Assembly: GCA_016756695.1 (NCBI GenBank)
Contig: CP066701.1
Span: 2,872,001 to 2,936,000, forward strand
Origin: Heyndrickxia sporothermodurans
GTDB lineage: Bacteria; Bacillota; Bacilli; Bacillales; Bacillaceae_C
Direction of reading: 5' to 3'
DNA length: 64,000 nt
A model generated the notes under the pieces. It worked only from the letters and a program-made list of their open reading frames with translations. It was not told where the DNA came from and ran no database searches. The position numbers were made by a program, and so were the translations under genes. Below are positions 45,889-55,758 of this stretch, in pieces (position 1 is the stretch's first letter; the number at the start of each line of letters is the position of its first letter).

Positions 45889-46248
45889 ATGCCACGTGTA
45901 AAAGGCGGAATAGTTAGCCGCAGACGTCGTAAAAAAGTATTAAAATTAGCAAAAGGTTATTTCGGTTCAAAACATACATTATATAAAACAGCTAATGAGC
46001 AAGTAATGAAATCTTATATGTATGCTTATCGTGACCGTCGTCAGAAAAAACGCGACTTCCGTAAGCTTTGGATTACTCGTATCAATGCAGCTGCACGTAT
46101 AAATGGCCTTTCTTACAGCCGTTTAATGCACGGACTAAAGCTTGCTGGTATTGAAGTAAACCGCAAAATGCTTGCTGATTTAGCTATTCATGATGAAAAA
46201 GCATTCACTGAACTTGCTAACCAAGCAAAAGCTCAATTTACAAAATAA
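45889..46248 (+). CDS. rplT: 50S ribosomal protein L20
   Basis: A 119-residue protein with the L20 start [31 protein letters not shown] and the [17 protein letters not shown] core. It is an early assembly protein of the 50S subunit and the likely effector of the upstream leader. Strong AGGAGGG site. Terminator follows. Confidence 0.97.
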   Translation: MPRVKGGIVSRRRRKKVLKLAKGYFGSKHTLYKTANEQVMKSYMYAYRDRRQKKRDFRKLWITRINAAARINGLSYSRLMHGLKLAGIEVNRKMLADLAIHDEKAFTELANQAKAQFTK

Positions 46249-46258
46249 TGCTATTTTG

Positions 46259-46292
46259 AAAGTCATCCTCTTTGTGAAGGATGGCTTTTTTT
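46259..46292 (+). terminator. Terminator of infC-rpmI-rplT
   Basis: Stem AAGTCATCCT / AGGATGGCTT (one G-T pair), loop of about 8-9 bases, T7. Confidence 0.87.
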
Positions 46293-46375
46293 GTTTGTCA
46301 TAACATAACAATTTATTAAATATCTTTTAGTAAAGTGTCTACATCAAGAATGACAAGAAGAGAGTGGTGAGAAAA

Positions 46376-46945
46376 ATGAATGAGCAATTATTAATGTTAT
46401 TTTCATTTGTAGAAGGTAGTGCAGTATTGGCTCCTTTTATGTTTATTCTTTTTCATGTGCTTAGGCAATTTTTATTTATTCCAGTGGCCGTAGTTTGTAT
46501 GGCAGGGGGAATATTATTTGGAAGCTTACTTGGTATTATTTATTCATTAGCCGGATTAATGCTGCTTTCAGTCCTTTTCTATGGATGTATTAAGAAAATG
46601 CCGAAAACCTATGAAAAGCTATTAAAAATTAAATTAAAATGTTTTGGGCAGTATGCGAAGCTTACGATCGGGCAAATAGCTATCCTTCGTTTAATTCCTT
46701 TTTTTCATTATCATTTGCTAAATATTTGCTTGCTTGAAAGGAATCCTACATTTAAAAGTTATTTAAAAGGATCTTTTGTTACAAATATTCCACTCGTCGT
46801 GTTCTATACTGTTTTTGGACAGTTCATCTCCCGATTCACACCTTCACTGATTATAATTATCCTCATTGCATTGTCCATTCTGTTTTTTATATTAAGAGAA
46901 AAAGTGATTGTTATGAAATGGAAAGAATTTTTCCCTGGTACATAA
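46376..46945 (+). CDS. VTT-domain (TVP38/TMEM64-like) membrane protein
   Basis: A 189-residue protein with about five hydrophobic segments. FIPVAVVCMAGGILFGSLLG at residues 32-51 and RLIPFFHYHLLNICLL resemble the conserved VTT (TVP38/TMEM64/DedA-type) core, although the usual R-x-x-P motif is diverged. Function unknown; some relatives flip lipids. ATG 46376 is preferred to a GTG four codons earlier. It ends in the terminator shared with convergent ysdB. Confidence 0.65.
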   Translation: MNEQLLMLFSFVEGSAVLAPFMFILFHVLRQFLFIPVAVVCMAGGILFGSLLGIIYSLAGLMLLSVLFYGCIKKMPKTYEKLLKIKLKCFGQYAKLTIGQIAILRLIPFFHYHLLNICLLERNPTFKSYLKGSFVTNIPLVVFYTVFGQFISRFTPSLIIIILIALSILFFILREKVIVMKWKEFFPGT

Positions 46946-46975
46946 AAAACTGCTGTAATATTCAGCAGTTTTCTT
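46944..46975. terminator. Bidirectional terminator, VTT gene / ysdB
   Basis: Stem AAAACTGCTG with CAGCAGTTTT and a 7-base loop; A-tract on the left and T-rich sequence on the right. It overlaps the 3' end of ysdB. Confidence 0.8.
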
Positions 46976-47357
46976 TATGTTTTCTAATAATTTCTTTGAT
47001 AGGATTTTTCCAATCAATCACTGCATTCGGATATTTTAATTTAATTTCATTTTCCAAAAATAATAAGTCTTGATCGTCTAGTGCATTTAGTAATTGTAAA
47101 TCATGCGGCCAAACAAAAATGGATAATACATTAGAGGATGTTTCTTTAGGTCCTAAATATTTTTCTCCTTCGAGTAAAACTCCTTTATATGTAATCAGAA
47201 AGTTTTTCCGAATATTTTCAGAGTCATCATAAAAAAAATAGCGCTTTCCATTATGTGCATGCTGTAATTTTCGCTTTGGATTACGTAGGTACTTAATAAT
47301 TTTTGCAATAAAGTAAATCACTAAGGCAAGTATGGCAATTCTTATTAACCAAAGCAT
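46962..47357 (-). CDS. ysdB: YsdB family protein
   Basis: A 131-residue protein with one N-terminal membrane segment (about residues 3-20) and a soluble domain containing the conserved YDDSENIRKNFLITYKG stretch and ending in EIIRKHK. It matches B. subtilis YsdB, a SigW-regulon member of unknown role. ATG follows GGAGG. No SigW boxes could be read upstream with confidence. Confidence 0.85.
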   Translation of the reverse strand: MLWLIRIAILALVIYFIAKIIKYLRNPKRKLQHAHNGKRYFFYDDSENIRKNFLITYKGVLLEGEKYLGPKETSSNVLSIFVWPHDLQLLNALDDQDLLFLENEIKLKYPNAVIDWKNPIKEIIRKHKENC

Positions 47358-47467
47358 AATCTAAACCTCCAATGAATAATTACTACCTTTTGCATACGTG
47401 TATTACTTAAAAAGGATTCATTTTTTTTGATGCTTTCGTAAATTTTGTGAGAATAAACAATTGAACC

Positions 47468-47597
47468 GTTCCTTCCCGCTCCAGGCACTTGCTTTCCGCG
47501 GGGCTGGCGTTGAGCCTCCTCATCGCTTCGCTCTTGCGGGGTCTCATCTGTCCAGCTGATCCCGCAGGAGTCAAGTGCCTTCCGCTCCAATCCACTC
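47468..47597 (-). repeat. GC-rich dispersed-repeat-like palindromic element
   Basis: About 130 bases of markedly GC-rich DNA in an AT-rich gap of 368 bp (47358-47725). AGGCACTTG (47483-47491) and CAAGTGCCT (47572-47580) close a long imperfect hairpin, and CCTTCC(C)GCTCC occurs directly repeated just outside each arm. Translating the minus strand gives DETPQERSDEEA, a spurious peptide I recall from many Bacillaceae genomes, which indicates a dispersed repeat and not a gene. No transposase. Orientation assignment follows that peptide. Confidence 0.75.
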
Positions 47598-47656
47598 TGT
47601 GCGTTTAAAATATTTAAAGTAACAATCTATTTTATGAAAAATATAGAGGTGAATTT

Positions 47657-47686
47657 TTGTATTTTTTTGATTTTATCTATTATAAT
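47657..47686 (+). promoter_or_regulatory. Possible promoter of ysdC
   Basis: TTGTAT (47657-47662), 18-base spacer, TATAAT (47681-47686), about 40 bp before the ysdC start. Confidence 0.42.
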
Positions 47687-47725
47687 AATTAGGGTACATA
47701 CATATTAATATTGGAGGTCAATAAG

Positions 47726-48811
47726 ATGGCAAAGCTTGATGAAACATTGACGATGCTCAAGGACTTAACGGATGCAAAGGGCATCGCGGGTAATGAAAAA
47801 GAAGCACGCGACGTAATGAAAAAATATATTGAACCGTTTTCAGATGAAATTACTGCAGATGGTCTAGGAAGTTTAATTGCTAAAAAAGTAGGAGATGAAA
47901 ACGGTCCCAAAATTATGGTTGCTGGTCATTTAGACGAAGTTGGATTTATGGTAACCCAAGTTGATGACAAAGGATTTCTTCGATTCCAAACGGTCGGTGG
48001 CTGGTGGTCTCAAGTAATGCTTGCACAAAGAGTAACGATCGTTACAAGAAAAGGAGATCTTACTGGTGTCATCGGATCAAAACCACCACATGTCTTGTCT
48101 CCTGAAGCTAGGAAAAAGCCGTATGAAATTAAAGATATGTTTATTGATATCGGTGCTTCAAGCAAAGAAGAAGCTTTGGAATGGGGCGTACTTCCGGGGG
48201 ATATGGTCGTTCCATACTTTGAATTTACCGTAATGAATAATGAAAAAATGCTTCTAGCAAAAGCGTGGGATAATCGTATTGGCTGTGCAATTGCAATTGA
48301 TGTATTGAAAAATCTAAAGAACGAAAAGCATCCAAATATTGTTTACGGTGTCGGAAATGTTCAAGAAGAAGTTGGACTTCGCGGTGCAAAAACAGCCGCT
48401 ATGAAAATTAAGCCTGATATTGGCTTTGGTGTCGATGTTGGAATTGCCGGCGATACACCAGGGATTACAGAAAAAGAAGCTTTAAGCAAAATGGGAGAAG
48501 GACCACAAATCATTTTATATGATGCATCAATGGTCTCTCATAAAGGTTTGCGCGATTTAGTTGTAGGGGTTGCAGAAGAATTAAGTATCCCATATCAATT
48601 CGATGCCATCCCAGGTGGAGGAACAGACGCAGGATCGATTCATTTAACAGCAAATGGAGTGCCATCACTTGCCATTACTATTGCAACACGTTATATTCAC
48701 TCACATGCAGCCATGTTGCATCGTGATGATTATGAAAATACGGTGAAATTAATTACAGAAGTCATTAAACGTCTTGATCGTGAAACTGTGGATAAAATTA
48801 CCTTTGAGTAA
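47726..48811 (+). CDS. ysdC: M42-family aminopeptidase YsdC
   Basis: A 361-residue cobalt/zinc aminopeptidase of the M42 (TET/glutamyl aminopeptidase) family, usually a dodecamer trimming peptides in the cytoplasm. Metal ligands and catalytic residues are seen in AGHLDEVG (His, Asp), AKAWDNRIG (Asp), [11 protein letters not shown] (Glu-Glu), [10 protein letters not shown] (Asp) and [10 protein letters not shown] (His). ATG 47726 behind GGAGG; the TTG five codons earlier covers the ribosome site. Length equals the B. subtilis protein. Confidence 0.94.
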   Translation: MAKLDETLTMLKDLTDAKGIAGNEKEARDVMKKYIEPFSDEITADGLGSLIAKKVGDENGPKIMVAGHLDEVGFMVTQVDDKGFLRFQTVGGWWSQVMLAQRVTIVTRKGDLTGVIGSKPPHVLSPEARKKPYEIKDMFIDIGASSKEEALEWGVLPGDMVVPYFEFTVMNNEKMLLAKAWDNRIGCAIAIDVLKNLKNEKHPNIVYGVGNVQEEVGLRGAKTAAMKIKPDIGFGVDVGIAGDTPGITEKEALSKMGEGPQIILYDASMVSHKGLRDLVVGVAEELSIPYQFDAIPGGGTDAGSIHLTANGVPSLAITIATRYIHSHAAMLHRDDYENTVKLITEVIKRLDRETVDKITFE

Positions 48812-48820
48812 TGATATAAT

Positions 48821-48852
48821 AAAGGGCATAACCAAACGGATATGCCCTTTCC
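48821..48852. terminator. Bidirectional terminator ysdC / sspI
   Basis: Perfect 10-bp stem AAAGGGCATA with TATGCCCTTT and a 10-base loop between convergent genes. Confidence 0.8.
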
Positions 48853-48857
48853 TATGT

Positions 48858-49067
48858 TTATTGCTTTAAGCCTTCTTCTAATGTCTCAAGCATCATATTC
48901 TTTTCTTGTTCATCCGCATGATTCCAAATTACTTCAAACAAAACACCTAAGCCGGGCAGCATTTTTTCTTCTCCTCTTTGAATCGCATCAACAATTGTAT
49001 CCTTTAATTGTGCTTGGTCATTTCCGGATACATTATGAATAATGGCATTACGGAGATTTAAGTTCAT
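48858..49067 (-). CDS. sspI: Small acid-soluble spore protein I
   Basis: A 69-residue SspI. It begins [15 protein letters not shown] and contains [20 protein letters not shown], both distinctive. Made in the developing forespore and retained in the spore core; unlike alpha/beta SASP it has no known DNA-protective role. AGGAGTG precedes the ATG. A CATGCTAAT element on the minus strand (49108-49116) resembles the forespore sigma G -10 motif CATNNTA, with a weak -35. Confidence 0.95.
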   Translation of the reverse strand: MNLNLRNAIIHNVSGNDQAQLKDTIVDAIQRGEEKMLPGLGVLFEVIWNHADEQEKNMMLETLEEGLKQ

Positions 49068-49107
49068 TTTGTAGCACTCCTTTTATTATATTTCTTTAAC
49101 ATTTGCT

Positions 49108-49116
49108 ATTAGCATG
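49108..49116 (-). promoter_or_regulatory. Possible SigG -10 element of sspI
   Basis: CATGCTAAT on the minus strand fits CATNNTA. The matching -35 (CATATA, 16 bases away) deviates from TGNATA, so this is tentative. Confidence 0.35.
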
Positions 49117-49189
49117 TCACGAATTAGAATGTTATATGTATATAAATTACGATATAATGAGATATTGATAAGTGAAGAGGAGAATACAA

Positions 49190-49945
49190 GTGAAATATAT
49201 CGAGTCATTGAAAAATCCGCAAGTGAAACAGTGGAAAAAATTATTGACTAAAAAAGAACGTCAAAAAACGAATTCCTATTTAGTTGAAGGTTTCCATCTT
49301 GTTGAAGAAGCACTAAAATTTAAAGAGGACATCATTGAATTAATGTATAGTGAGGAAATCGAAATTCCTCAAGAATGGGATATTCATGGACTTCAAGTAA
49401 CAAAAATTACTTCAGAAATTAGCAAAGCGATTTCGGATACAGAAACAGCCCAAGGCATTTTTGCCGTTTGTCAAATGAAAAATACTTCTGTTAATGAGTT
49501 GAATGGAAAATCATTTTTGCTATTGGATGCGGTCCAAGACCCAGGGAACATCGGAACGATGATCCGTACAGCAGATGCTGCTGGCTTGAATGCCGTTGTT
49601 TTAGGAGAAGGAACGGTTGATGCATATAATCCTAAAATCATTCGCTCTGCCCAAGGCAGCCATTTTCATATTAATATACTAACGGGACACCTGGATGAAT
49701 GGATTAATAAGCTTCAACAAGAACAAATTCCTGTCTATGGAACGGCATTGGAAAACGGAATCCCTTTTAAACAAGTTCAGCCACAAGATTCTTTCGCGCT
49801 TATAGTTGGAAATGAAGGGAATGGGGTATCCAAACATTTATTAGAGTTGACAAAGCAAAATTTATATATCCCAATACACGGACAAGCAGAATCATTGAAC
49901 GTTGCAGTAGCCGCTGGAATATTAATGTATTATTTAAAGAAATAA
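49190..49945 (+). CDS. ysgA: SpoU/TrmH-family RNA methyltransferase YsgA
   Basis: A 251-residue SPOUT 2'-O-methyltransferase. An N-terminal substrate-binding domain (about 1-90, with KNPQVKQWKKLLTKKERQ) precedes the knotted catalytic domain: motif 1 DAVQDPGNIGTMIRTADA, motif 2 LIVGNEGNGVS and motif 3 IPIHGQAESLNVAVAAGI. It probably methylates 23S rRNA or tRNA. GTG 49190 has GAGGAG 7 bases upstream and matches the B. subtilis N-terminus. Located directly before the pheST T-box. Confidence 0.92.
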   Translation: MKYIESLKNPQVKQWKKLLTKKERQKTNSYLVEGFHLVEEALKFKEDIIELMYSEEIEIPQEWDIHGLQVTKITSEISKAISDTETAQGIFAVCQMKNTSVNELNGKSFLLLDAVQDPGNIGTMIRTADAAGLNAVVLGEGTVDAYNPKIIRSAQGSHFHINILTGHLDEWINKLQQEQIPVYGTALENGIPFKQVQPQDSFALIVGNEGNGVSKHLLELTKQNLYIPIHGQAESLNVAVAAGILMYYLKK

Positions 49946-49947
49946 AT

Positions 49948-49976
49948 TTGAATTTCATTTCACAAAATACTATAAT
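49948..49976 (+). promoter_or_regulatory. Promoter of the pheST T-box unit
   Basis: TTGAAT (49948-49953), 17-base spacer, TATAAT (49971-49976). Start near 49983. Confidence 0.65.
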
Positions 49977-49982
49977 ATATAC

Positions 49983-50247
49983 AATTGCATAAATGATAAA
50001 AGACAATGATAGGGAAAAGTAGTTTAATGGATCCATTTAGGGAGAAAATGCCAAAGACTGGGAGCATTTTTATGGAATATTAAGTGAAATTCACCCCTGG
50101 AGTCAGCATCGGGACCGTTTCTATTGAAATGTAAAGATGCCTCGGTGAAAAGCCGTTATTTAATGAAGTTGAGCATAATATTTTTTGATGCTAATTAGGG
50201 TGGTACCGCGATGATAACCTCGTCCCTTCTAAGGACGGGGTTTTTTT
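49983..50247 (+). ncRNA. T-box riboswitch controlling pheST
   Basis: Canonical T-box sequence AGGGTGGTACCGCG at 50197-50210, then terminator CCTCGTCC / GGACGGGG with T7 (50218-50247). The bulge TGGT pairs with a tRNA ending ACCA, which suits phenylalanine tRNA. A likely specifier TTC lies at 50090-50092 (AAATTCACCCC). Uncharged tRNA-Phe would favour the antiterminator. It fills the 331-bp gap before pheS. Confidence 0.93.
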
Positions 50248-50276
50248 ATGCTTATTTATTAAAGGAGGTAGAAAAG

Positions 50277-51314
50277 ATGGAGCAAAAATTAAAAGATTTA
50301 CAAGGAGAAGCCTTAGCAAAAATTGAGCAAGCGGAAGACTTAAAGTCTTTAAACGATGTTCGCGTTGCATATTTAGGAAAAAAAGGGCCGATAACAGAAG
50401 TTTTAAGAGGAATGGGGCAGCTTTCAGCTGAAGAACGTCCGAAAATGGGTGCCCTTGCCAATGAAGTAAGGGAAGTAATCAGCAAGCAAATCGAGTTAAA
50501 AAGTGAAGCATTAGAAAAAGCCGCAGTTGAAAAACAATTAGCGGAGGAAACGATCGATGTTACCCTTCCCGGTCGCCCAGTTAAAGTAGGTAATCACCAT
50601 CCATTAACAAGAATAGTAGAAGAAATTGAAAATTTCTTTATCGGTATGGGATATACGATAGCTGAAGGACCGGAAGTAGAAAAGGATTACTACAATTTTG
50701 AAGCTTTAAACCTTCCAAAAGGACACCCAGCTCGTGATATGCAAGATTCCTTCTATATTACTGAAGATATTTTATTAAGAACACATACTTCCCCAGTTCA
50801 AGCGAGAACGATGGAAAAACATGAAGGAAAAGGACCAGTTAAAATTATTTGTCCTGGGAAAGTGTATCGTCGAGATAATGATGATGCAACCCATTCCCAC
50901 CAATTTATGCAAATTGAAGGTCTTGTTGTAGATGAAAACATTACAATGGGGGATTTGAAGGGCACGTTAGAAGTATTTGCGAAAAAAATGTTCGGTGCTG
51001 AGCGCCAAATCCGCTTACGTCCAAGCTTTTTCCCATTTACAGAGCCATCTGTTGAAGTGGATGTATCTTGTTTCTCCTGTGGAGGAGAAGGCTGTAATGT
51101 ATGTAAAAAAACAGGCTGGATTGAAATGCTAGGTGCCGGAATGGTTCACCCAAATGTTTTGCAAATGGCTGGATTTGATTCAACTAAGTATACAGGATTT
51201 GCATTTGGAATCGGTGCAGAACGAATTGCGATGTTGAAATACGGAATCGATGACATCCGCCATCTATACACGAATGATACTCGTTTCTTAAAACAATTTT
51301 CTGTACATGAGTAA
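50277..51314 (+). CDS. pheS: Phenylalanine-tRNA ligase subunit alpha
   Basis: A 345-residue catalytic alpha subunit of the class II alpha2-beta2 enzyme. An N-terminal coiled coil (about 1-85) is followed by the aminoacylation core with [45 protein letters not shown] and the C-terminal [15 protein letters not shown]-type motif 3. ATG 50277 behind GGAGG. Followed at 19 bp by pheT. Start codons upstream would lie in the T-box terminator. Confidence 0.97.
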   Translation: MEQKLKDLQGEALAKIEQAEDLKSLNDVRVAYLGKKGPITEVLRGMGQLSAEERPKMGALANEVREVISKQIELKSEALEKAAVEKQLAEETIDVTLPGRPVKVGNHHPLTRIVEEIENFFIGMGYTIAEGPEVEKDYYNFEALNLPKGHPARDMQDSFYITEDILLRTHTSPVQARTMEKHEGKGPVKIICPGKVYRRDNDDATHSHQFMQIEGLVVDENITMGDLKGTLEVFAKKMFGAERQIRLRPSFFPFTEPSVEVDVSCFSCGGEGCNVCKKTGWIEMLGAGMVHPNVLQMAGFDSTKYTGFAFGIGAERIAMLKYGIDDIRHLYTNDTRFLKQFSVHE

Positions 51315-51333
51315 AAGCTAGGGAGGAAAAGAT

Positions 51334-53748
51334 ATGTTAGTTTCATATAAATGGCTAAATGAATATGTAGACTTAAATGGTCTATCCGCAGAAGAATTAG
51401 CAGAAAAAATAACGAGAAGTGGAATTGAAGTAGAAAGTGTTGAACATAAAGCCGCCTCTATTAAAGGCGTCGTTGTCGGTCATGTATTAGAATGCGAAAA
51501 GCATCCAAATGCTGACAAATTAAATAAATGCTTAGTTGACCTTGGCGACGAAGCACCAGTACAAATTATTTGTGGGGCTAAAAATGTTGCCAAAGGACAA
51601 AAAGTAGCCGTTGCTACTGTTGGGGCTGTATTACCGGGAAACTTCAAAATTAAAAAATCAAAATTACGTGGTGAAGAATCAAATGGGATGATTTGTTCCC
51701 TGCAAGAACTTGGGATTGAAGGAAAGCTAATTCCGAAGGATTTTGCCGAAGGAATATTTGTATTTCCAAACGATGTAGAAGTGGGTTCTGATGCATTAGT
51801 ATTGTTAAATTTAGATGATAAAATTCTTGAATTAGGTTTAACACCGAACCGTTCAGACTGTTTAAGCATGTTGGGTGTAGCCTATGAAGTAGCAGCTATT
51901 CTTGGTACGGAAGTTAAACTACCTGCTATCGAGAAAGCAACTGATTCTGAAGCTGCAAGCGATTATATTTCAATTAAAGTCGATGCACCGGAAGAAAATC
52001 CACTATATGTGGCGAAAATCATTAAAAATGTAAAAATCGGCCCTTCGCCATTGTGGGTGCAAACAAGATTAATGTCAGCCGGAATCCGTCCACATAATAA
52101 TGTGGTGGATATTACAAATTACATTTTACTTGAATATGGTCAACCGTTACATGCCTTTGACTATAATAAATTAGGTTCAAAAGAAATTGTTGTTCGTTTA
52201 GCCCATGAAGGGGAAAAAATCACTACACTTGATGACACCGAAAGAACGTTAAAAGCTTCTCATTTAGTTATTACAAATGGAAAAGACCCAATTGCGATGG
52301 CGGGTGTTATGGGTGGTGCTAATTCTGAAGTTAGCGATTCTACGACAACCGTATTACTTGAATCGGCTTATTTTAACGGTCAAACCGTTCGTAATGCGTC
52401 TAAAGACCACGGATTACGCAGTGAAGCCAGTGCCCGTTTTGAAAAGGGTGTCGATCCGAACCGTATCCATGATGCAGCGGAGCGCGCTGCCGAATTAATG
52501 GAAAAATACGCATCCGGTGACGTTTTGTCTGGTGTAGTAGAAGTAAATACATTACGAGTTGAGCCTGCTGTTATTGAAATTACGTTAAGCAAAATAAATC
52601 AAACATTAGGAACAACCATTACTTCAAATGAAGTACTTGAAATTTTTAATCGTCTACAATTTGACGTAAAATTAGACGATGAAATTTTTACGATTACAAT
52701 ACCAACCCGCCGCGGAGATATTACGATTCAAGAAGATCTAATTGAGGAAGTAGCACGTCTATACGGATATGATAATCTTCCAACTACATTACCTTCGGGT
52801 GAAACAACACCGGGCGGATTAACTGAAAATCAAAGAAAACGTCGTGCAGCAAAAAGATTTTTAGAAGGTGCGGGTTTAAATCAAGCAATCACTTATTCAT
52901 TAACAAGCGAAGAAAAATCTAAGAATTATGCAATTGAAAAAAGAGATCCGATACGTTTAGCGATGCCGATGAGTGAAGAAAGAAGCCACTTACGCTTAAG
53001 CATTTTACCTGGATTATTAGACGTTGTTTCCTATAATCTTGCTAGAAAAAATGATTCTGTATCTATATATGAAATAGGTTCAGTATTTTTGAAAACTACG
53101 GATCATGAGCAACCTGATGAATATGAACATTTAGCAGGAGCAATTACTGGATTATGGCATTCTCAACTATGGCAGGGTGAGAAAAAAGCAGTTGACTTTT
53201 ATGTAGCAAAAGGTGTTGTTGAAGGGTTATTCGAAAAACTTGGTGTAAGTCAACATATCTCTTATCAAACTGCACAAATTGACGGCATGCATCCGGGAAG
53301 AACGGCTGAAATCGTTTTAGATAATGAAGTAATCGGTTTTATCGGTCAAATTCATCCACAAGTTCAAAAGGAATTGGATTTGAAAGAAACATATGTATTT
53401 GAACTAATGACGAAACCAGTATTTAGTTTCGATGTAAGGCCATTACAATATATGTCTATTCCGCGATTCCCTTCCATAACGAGGGATATTGCATTAGTCG
53501 TTGACAGCACAGTAAATGCTGGAACGTTAAAAGATATTATTGAAACAGCGGGTGGATCATTATTAAAAGAGGTTTCAATTTTTGACCTTTATGAAGGTGA
53601 ACATATGGAACAAGGGAAAAAATCCATTGCATTTTCATTAAAATATTTTGATCCGGATCGTACATTAACAGATGACGAAGTTGTAAAAGCACATGAAAAA
53701 GTGCTTAAGGCAGTGAAAGAACAAACAGGTGCTGAATTAAGAGGGTAG
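51334..53748 (+). CDS. pheT: Phenylalanine-tRNA ligase subunit beta
   Basis: An 804-residue beta subunit. Domains in order: EMAP-like tRNA-binding domain (about 40-150, [10 protein letters not shown]), B3/B4 editing domain (about 210-385), B5 (about 405-480), core (about 490-680) and the ferredoxin-fold anticodon-binding domain at the C-terminus (about 710-804, [12 protein letters not shown]). Co-transcribed with pheS under the T-box. AGGGAGG precedes the ATG. Confidence 0.97.
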   Translation: MLVSYKWLNEYVDLNGLSAEELAEKITRSGIEVESVEHKAASIKGVVVGHVLECEKHPNADKLNKCLVDLGDEAPVQIICGAKNVAKGQKVAVATVGAVLPGNFKIKKSKLRGEESNGMICSLQELGIEGKLIPKDFAEGIFVFPNDVEVGSDALVLLNLDDKILELGLTPNRSDCLSMLGVAYEVAAILGTEVKLPAIEKATDSEAASDYISIKVDAPEENPLYVAKIIKNVKIGPSPLWVQTRLMSAGIRPHNNVVDITNYILLEYGQPLHAFDYNKLGSKEIVVRLAHEGEKITTLDDTERTLKASHLVITNGKDPIAMAGVMGGANSEVSDSTTTVLLESAYFNGQTVRNASKDHGLRSEASARFEKGVDPNRIHDAAERAAELMEKYASGDVLSGVVEVNTLRVEPAVIEITLSKINQTLGTTITSNEVLEIFNRLQFDVKLDDEIFTITIPTRRGDITIQEDLIEEVARLYGYDNLPTTLPSGETTPGGLTENQRKRRAAKRFLEGAGLNQAITYSLTSEEKSKNYAIEKRDPIRLAMPMSEERSHLRLSILPGLLDVVSYNLARKNDSVSIYEIGSVFLKTTDHEQPDEYEHLAGAITGLWHSQLWQGEKKAVDFYVAKGVVEGLFEKLGVSQHISYQTAQIDGMHPGRTAEIVLDNEVIGFIGQIHPQVQKELDLKETYVFELMTKPVFSFDVRPLQYMSIPRFPSITRDIALVVDSTVNAGTLKDIIETAGGSLLKEVSIFDLYEGEHMEQGKKSIAFSLKYFDPDRTLTDDEVVKAHEKVLKAVKEQTGAELRG

Positions 53749-53750
53749 AA

Positions 53751-53777
53751 AAAAACGCGGAGCTTCCGCGTTTTTTT
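53751..53777. terminator. Bidirectional terminator pheT / rnhC
   Basis: Perfect 10-bp stem AAAAACGCGG with CCGCGTTTTT and a 5-base loop; A and T tracts on either side. Confidence 0.88.
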
Positions 53778-54696
53778 ATATTAACTTTAATGCCTTTTCC
53801 GTGTTAGCAAAATGAATTTTAGCAAAATCTTTTAAAGCAGGACGGCCTTTCTTTTTAATTAATCGTGCAGCAGCCTTATCGACCTGGTGTCCTGCCCCTT
53901 TTGGTAAGGTGAATCCTGCTTTTTCACTTAATTTATCAAATTCTTTTATAAATGCATATCTTGCTAAGATAGAGGCTGCTGCTACTGCAAGATGGACACT
54001 TTCTCCTTTCGTACTAAAGTAAACATTTTCGGTGCATATTTCTTTTTGTCCCTTTAAATGACGATAATACGTATCTGCTTCAACGAATTGATCAATCAAA
54101 ATTGCTTCGGGTTTTTCGGGTATTTTTTTCAAAAGATTATTCAATGCTTTGTTATGTAATAATGCTTTCATTTTACCTTGTGTCATTCCACTTGCTTGCA
54201 ATTGATTGTATTTTTCATTATGTAATATTAATAGACTGTAAGGAATGACGTGAAGCAAATCCTTGGCGATCGTGACAATTTGGGGGTCGGAAAGATCTTT
54301 AGAGTCCTTTACGCCCAACTCCTTTAGCAAAGGGATTTGTTCCTTTTTAACATAGGCACTAACAACTGTGATAGGTCCAAAATAATCACCTGTTCCTACT
54401 TCATCAGAGCCAATCAGTGACATTGTTGAAATGTCGGGCGGTAACGGTTTTCCAGATGTTTTATTTACCTTTGTCTTTTTTGGGATTGTTGAAGCTTCTC
54501 CCCATTTACTAGCTTCATCGGAATGGAAATTTCCTTGGAACATAACCTTTCCTGATCGGTAAGCTGTAATCGTGCAGCCATTTTGTTTAGCAGTAAAAAT
54601 TGCTCCAGGTGGATTTTTTTCAAGGAGTGACTGTGAATAATAATCCTTCATTTTATTTATCATTTCATGGGAAACTTTTATGACAGTGTTTGACAT
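53776..54696 (-). CDS. rnhC: Ribonuclease HIII
   Basis: A 306-residue RNase HIII, cleaving RNA in RNA-DNA hybrids. The N-terminal TBP-like substrate-binding domain covers about residues 1-85, and the RNase H fold starts at IGSDEVGTGDYFGP with the first catalytic Asp-Glu; further acidic residues follow in LIDQFVEAD. ATG 54696 has GGAGG upstream; the ATG five codons earlier overlaps it. Divergent from zapA. Confidence 0.94.
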   Translation of the reverse strand: MSNTVIKVSHEMINKMKDYYSQSLLEKNPPGAIFTAKQNGCTITAYRSGKVMFQGNFHSDEASKWGEASTIPKKTKVNKTSGKPLPPDISTMSLIGSDEVGTGDYFGPITVVSAYVKKEQIPLLKELGVKDSKDLSDPQIVTIAKDLLHVIPYSLLILHNEKYNQLQASGMTQGKMKALLHNKALNNLLKKIPEKPEAILIDQFVEADTYYRHLKGQKEICTENVYFSTKGESVHLAVAAASILARYAFIKEFDKLSEKAGFTLPKGAGHQVDKAAARLIKKKGRPALKDFAKIHFANTEKALKLI

Positions 54697-54838
54697 ATGA
54701 ACAACCTCCATTAGTAATTATATAATATGTTGTATACGAAATTAGATACTTTCGACATTAATGGACAAAATCTTTCCAACTTATTCATTCCATGTTATTA
54801 TAAACAATAGGATTTTTAAACCGAGGGGGCAAAAAAGA

Positions 54839-55093
54839 TTGACTGAAAAAAATCGCATAACGGTCGGGATATATGGACAGCAATATACTATTGTCGGTAC
54901 GGATTCGGCAAATCATATACGCCATGTTGCCTCATTAGTTGATGAGAAAATGCGTGATATTAGGTCCCAAAACCCCTCATTAGATACTAGTAAACTTGCT
55001 GTTTTAACAGCTGTAAACGCCGTACATGATTATTTAAAATTGCAGGAAAAAATAGAGATTCTCGAAAATCAACTTCAACAATTAAAGGACTGA
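54839..55093 (+). CDS. zapA: Cell division protein ZapA
   Basis: An 84-residue ZapA, which bundles FtsZ filaments at midcell. ITVGIYGQQYTIVGTDS and VASLVDEKMRDI belong to the globular head and the LAVLTAVNAVHDYLKLQEKIE helix begins the coiled coil. TTG 54839 (MTEKNRITV) with GAGGGGG upstream matches B. subtilis; the longer upstream reading has no ribosome site. Followed at 4 bp by cvpA. Confidence 0.92.
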   Translation: MTEKNRITVGIYGQQYTIVGTDSANHIRHVASLVDEKMRDIRSQNPSLDTSKLAVLTAVNAVHDYLKLQEKIEILENQLQQLKD

Positions 55094-55097
55094 AGTC

Positions 55098-55637
55098 ATG
55101 GTTAATTTAGTTATTCTATTAATCTTAATCATTGGATTTTTTGTTGGTCTGAAGAGAGGATTTATTCTTCAGCTCATTCATATTACCGGTTTTATTATTG
55201 CATTTGCTGTAGCGTATATGTATTTTAAAGATTTAGCACCACATCTTAAACTATGGATACCGTATCCGGCATTGGATGAAAACAAATCGATATCCATGTT
55301 ATTAAGTGGATTAAATCTAGAAGATGCCTATTATCGGGCAATTGCTTTTGCTATTATTTTCTTTGCAACAAAAATTATTTTACACATTATTGGATCGGCA
55401 CTAGATTTTGTTGCACGTATTCCGATCTTAAAACAATTAAATGTTTGGGCTGGGGGCATATTAGGCTTTCTCGAAGTTTATTTAATTATCTTCATCATCT
55501 TATATATTGGAGCCCTGCTTCCGATCGAATCGATTCAACATGCACTTGATCAATCATTTATTGCCAAAGGAATAATTAAAAATACGCCAATACTTTCAAA
55601 TCAAATTGAAAACTGGTGGATTAGCAATATTTCGTAG
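55098..55637 (+). CDS. cvpA: CvpA-family membrane protein (YshB)
   Basis: A 179-residue integral membrane protein with four hydrophobic segments (about residues 2-20, 25-45, 80-100 and 115-140). The GFFVGLKRGFI start is characteristic of CvpA/colicin V production family members, whose cellular role in Bacillus is not known. ATG follows AAAGGA. Ends the zapA-cvpA unit with a terminator. Confidence 0.87.
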   Translation: MVNLVILLILIIGFFVGLKRGFILQLIHITGFIIAFAVAYMYFKDLAPHLKLWIPYPALDENKSISMLLSGLNLEDAYYRAIAFAIIFFATKIILHIIGSALDFVARIPILKQLNVWAGGILGFLEVYLIIFIILYIGALLPIESIQHALDQSFIAKGIIKNTPILSNQIENWWISNIS

Positions 55638-55670
55638 AAACTTCTCTTCATGGGGAAGTTTTTTCTTTTT
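55638..55670 (+). terminator. Terminator of zapA-cvpA
   Basis: Stem AAACTTC with GAAGTTT, 10-base loop, T6 tract. Confidence 0.78.
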
Positions 55671-55758
55671 ACATGCCTTTTCAAATCATTTTTGCTAGTA
55701 TATATGTAAATATACAAGCATAAGAGCTTTCTTCGACAGAAAGGAGATTGAATTTGTT

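Noticed and set aside
47345-47595. Two overlapping minus-strand reading frames of 60-80 codons across the GC-rich element.
   Set aside because: They lie in a repeat with skewed composition, have no credible ribosome site, and their translation is a spurious peptide known from many genomes.
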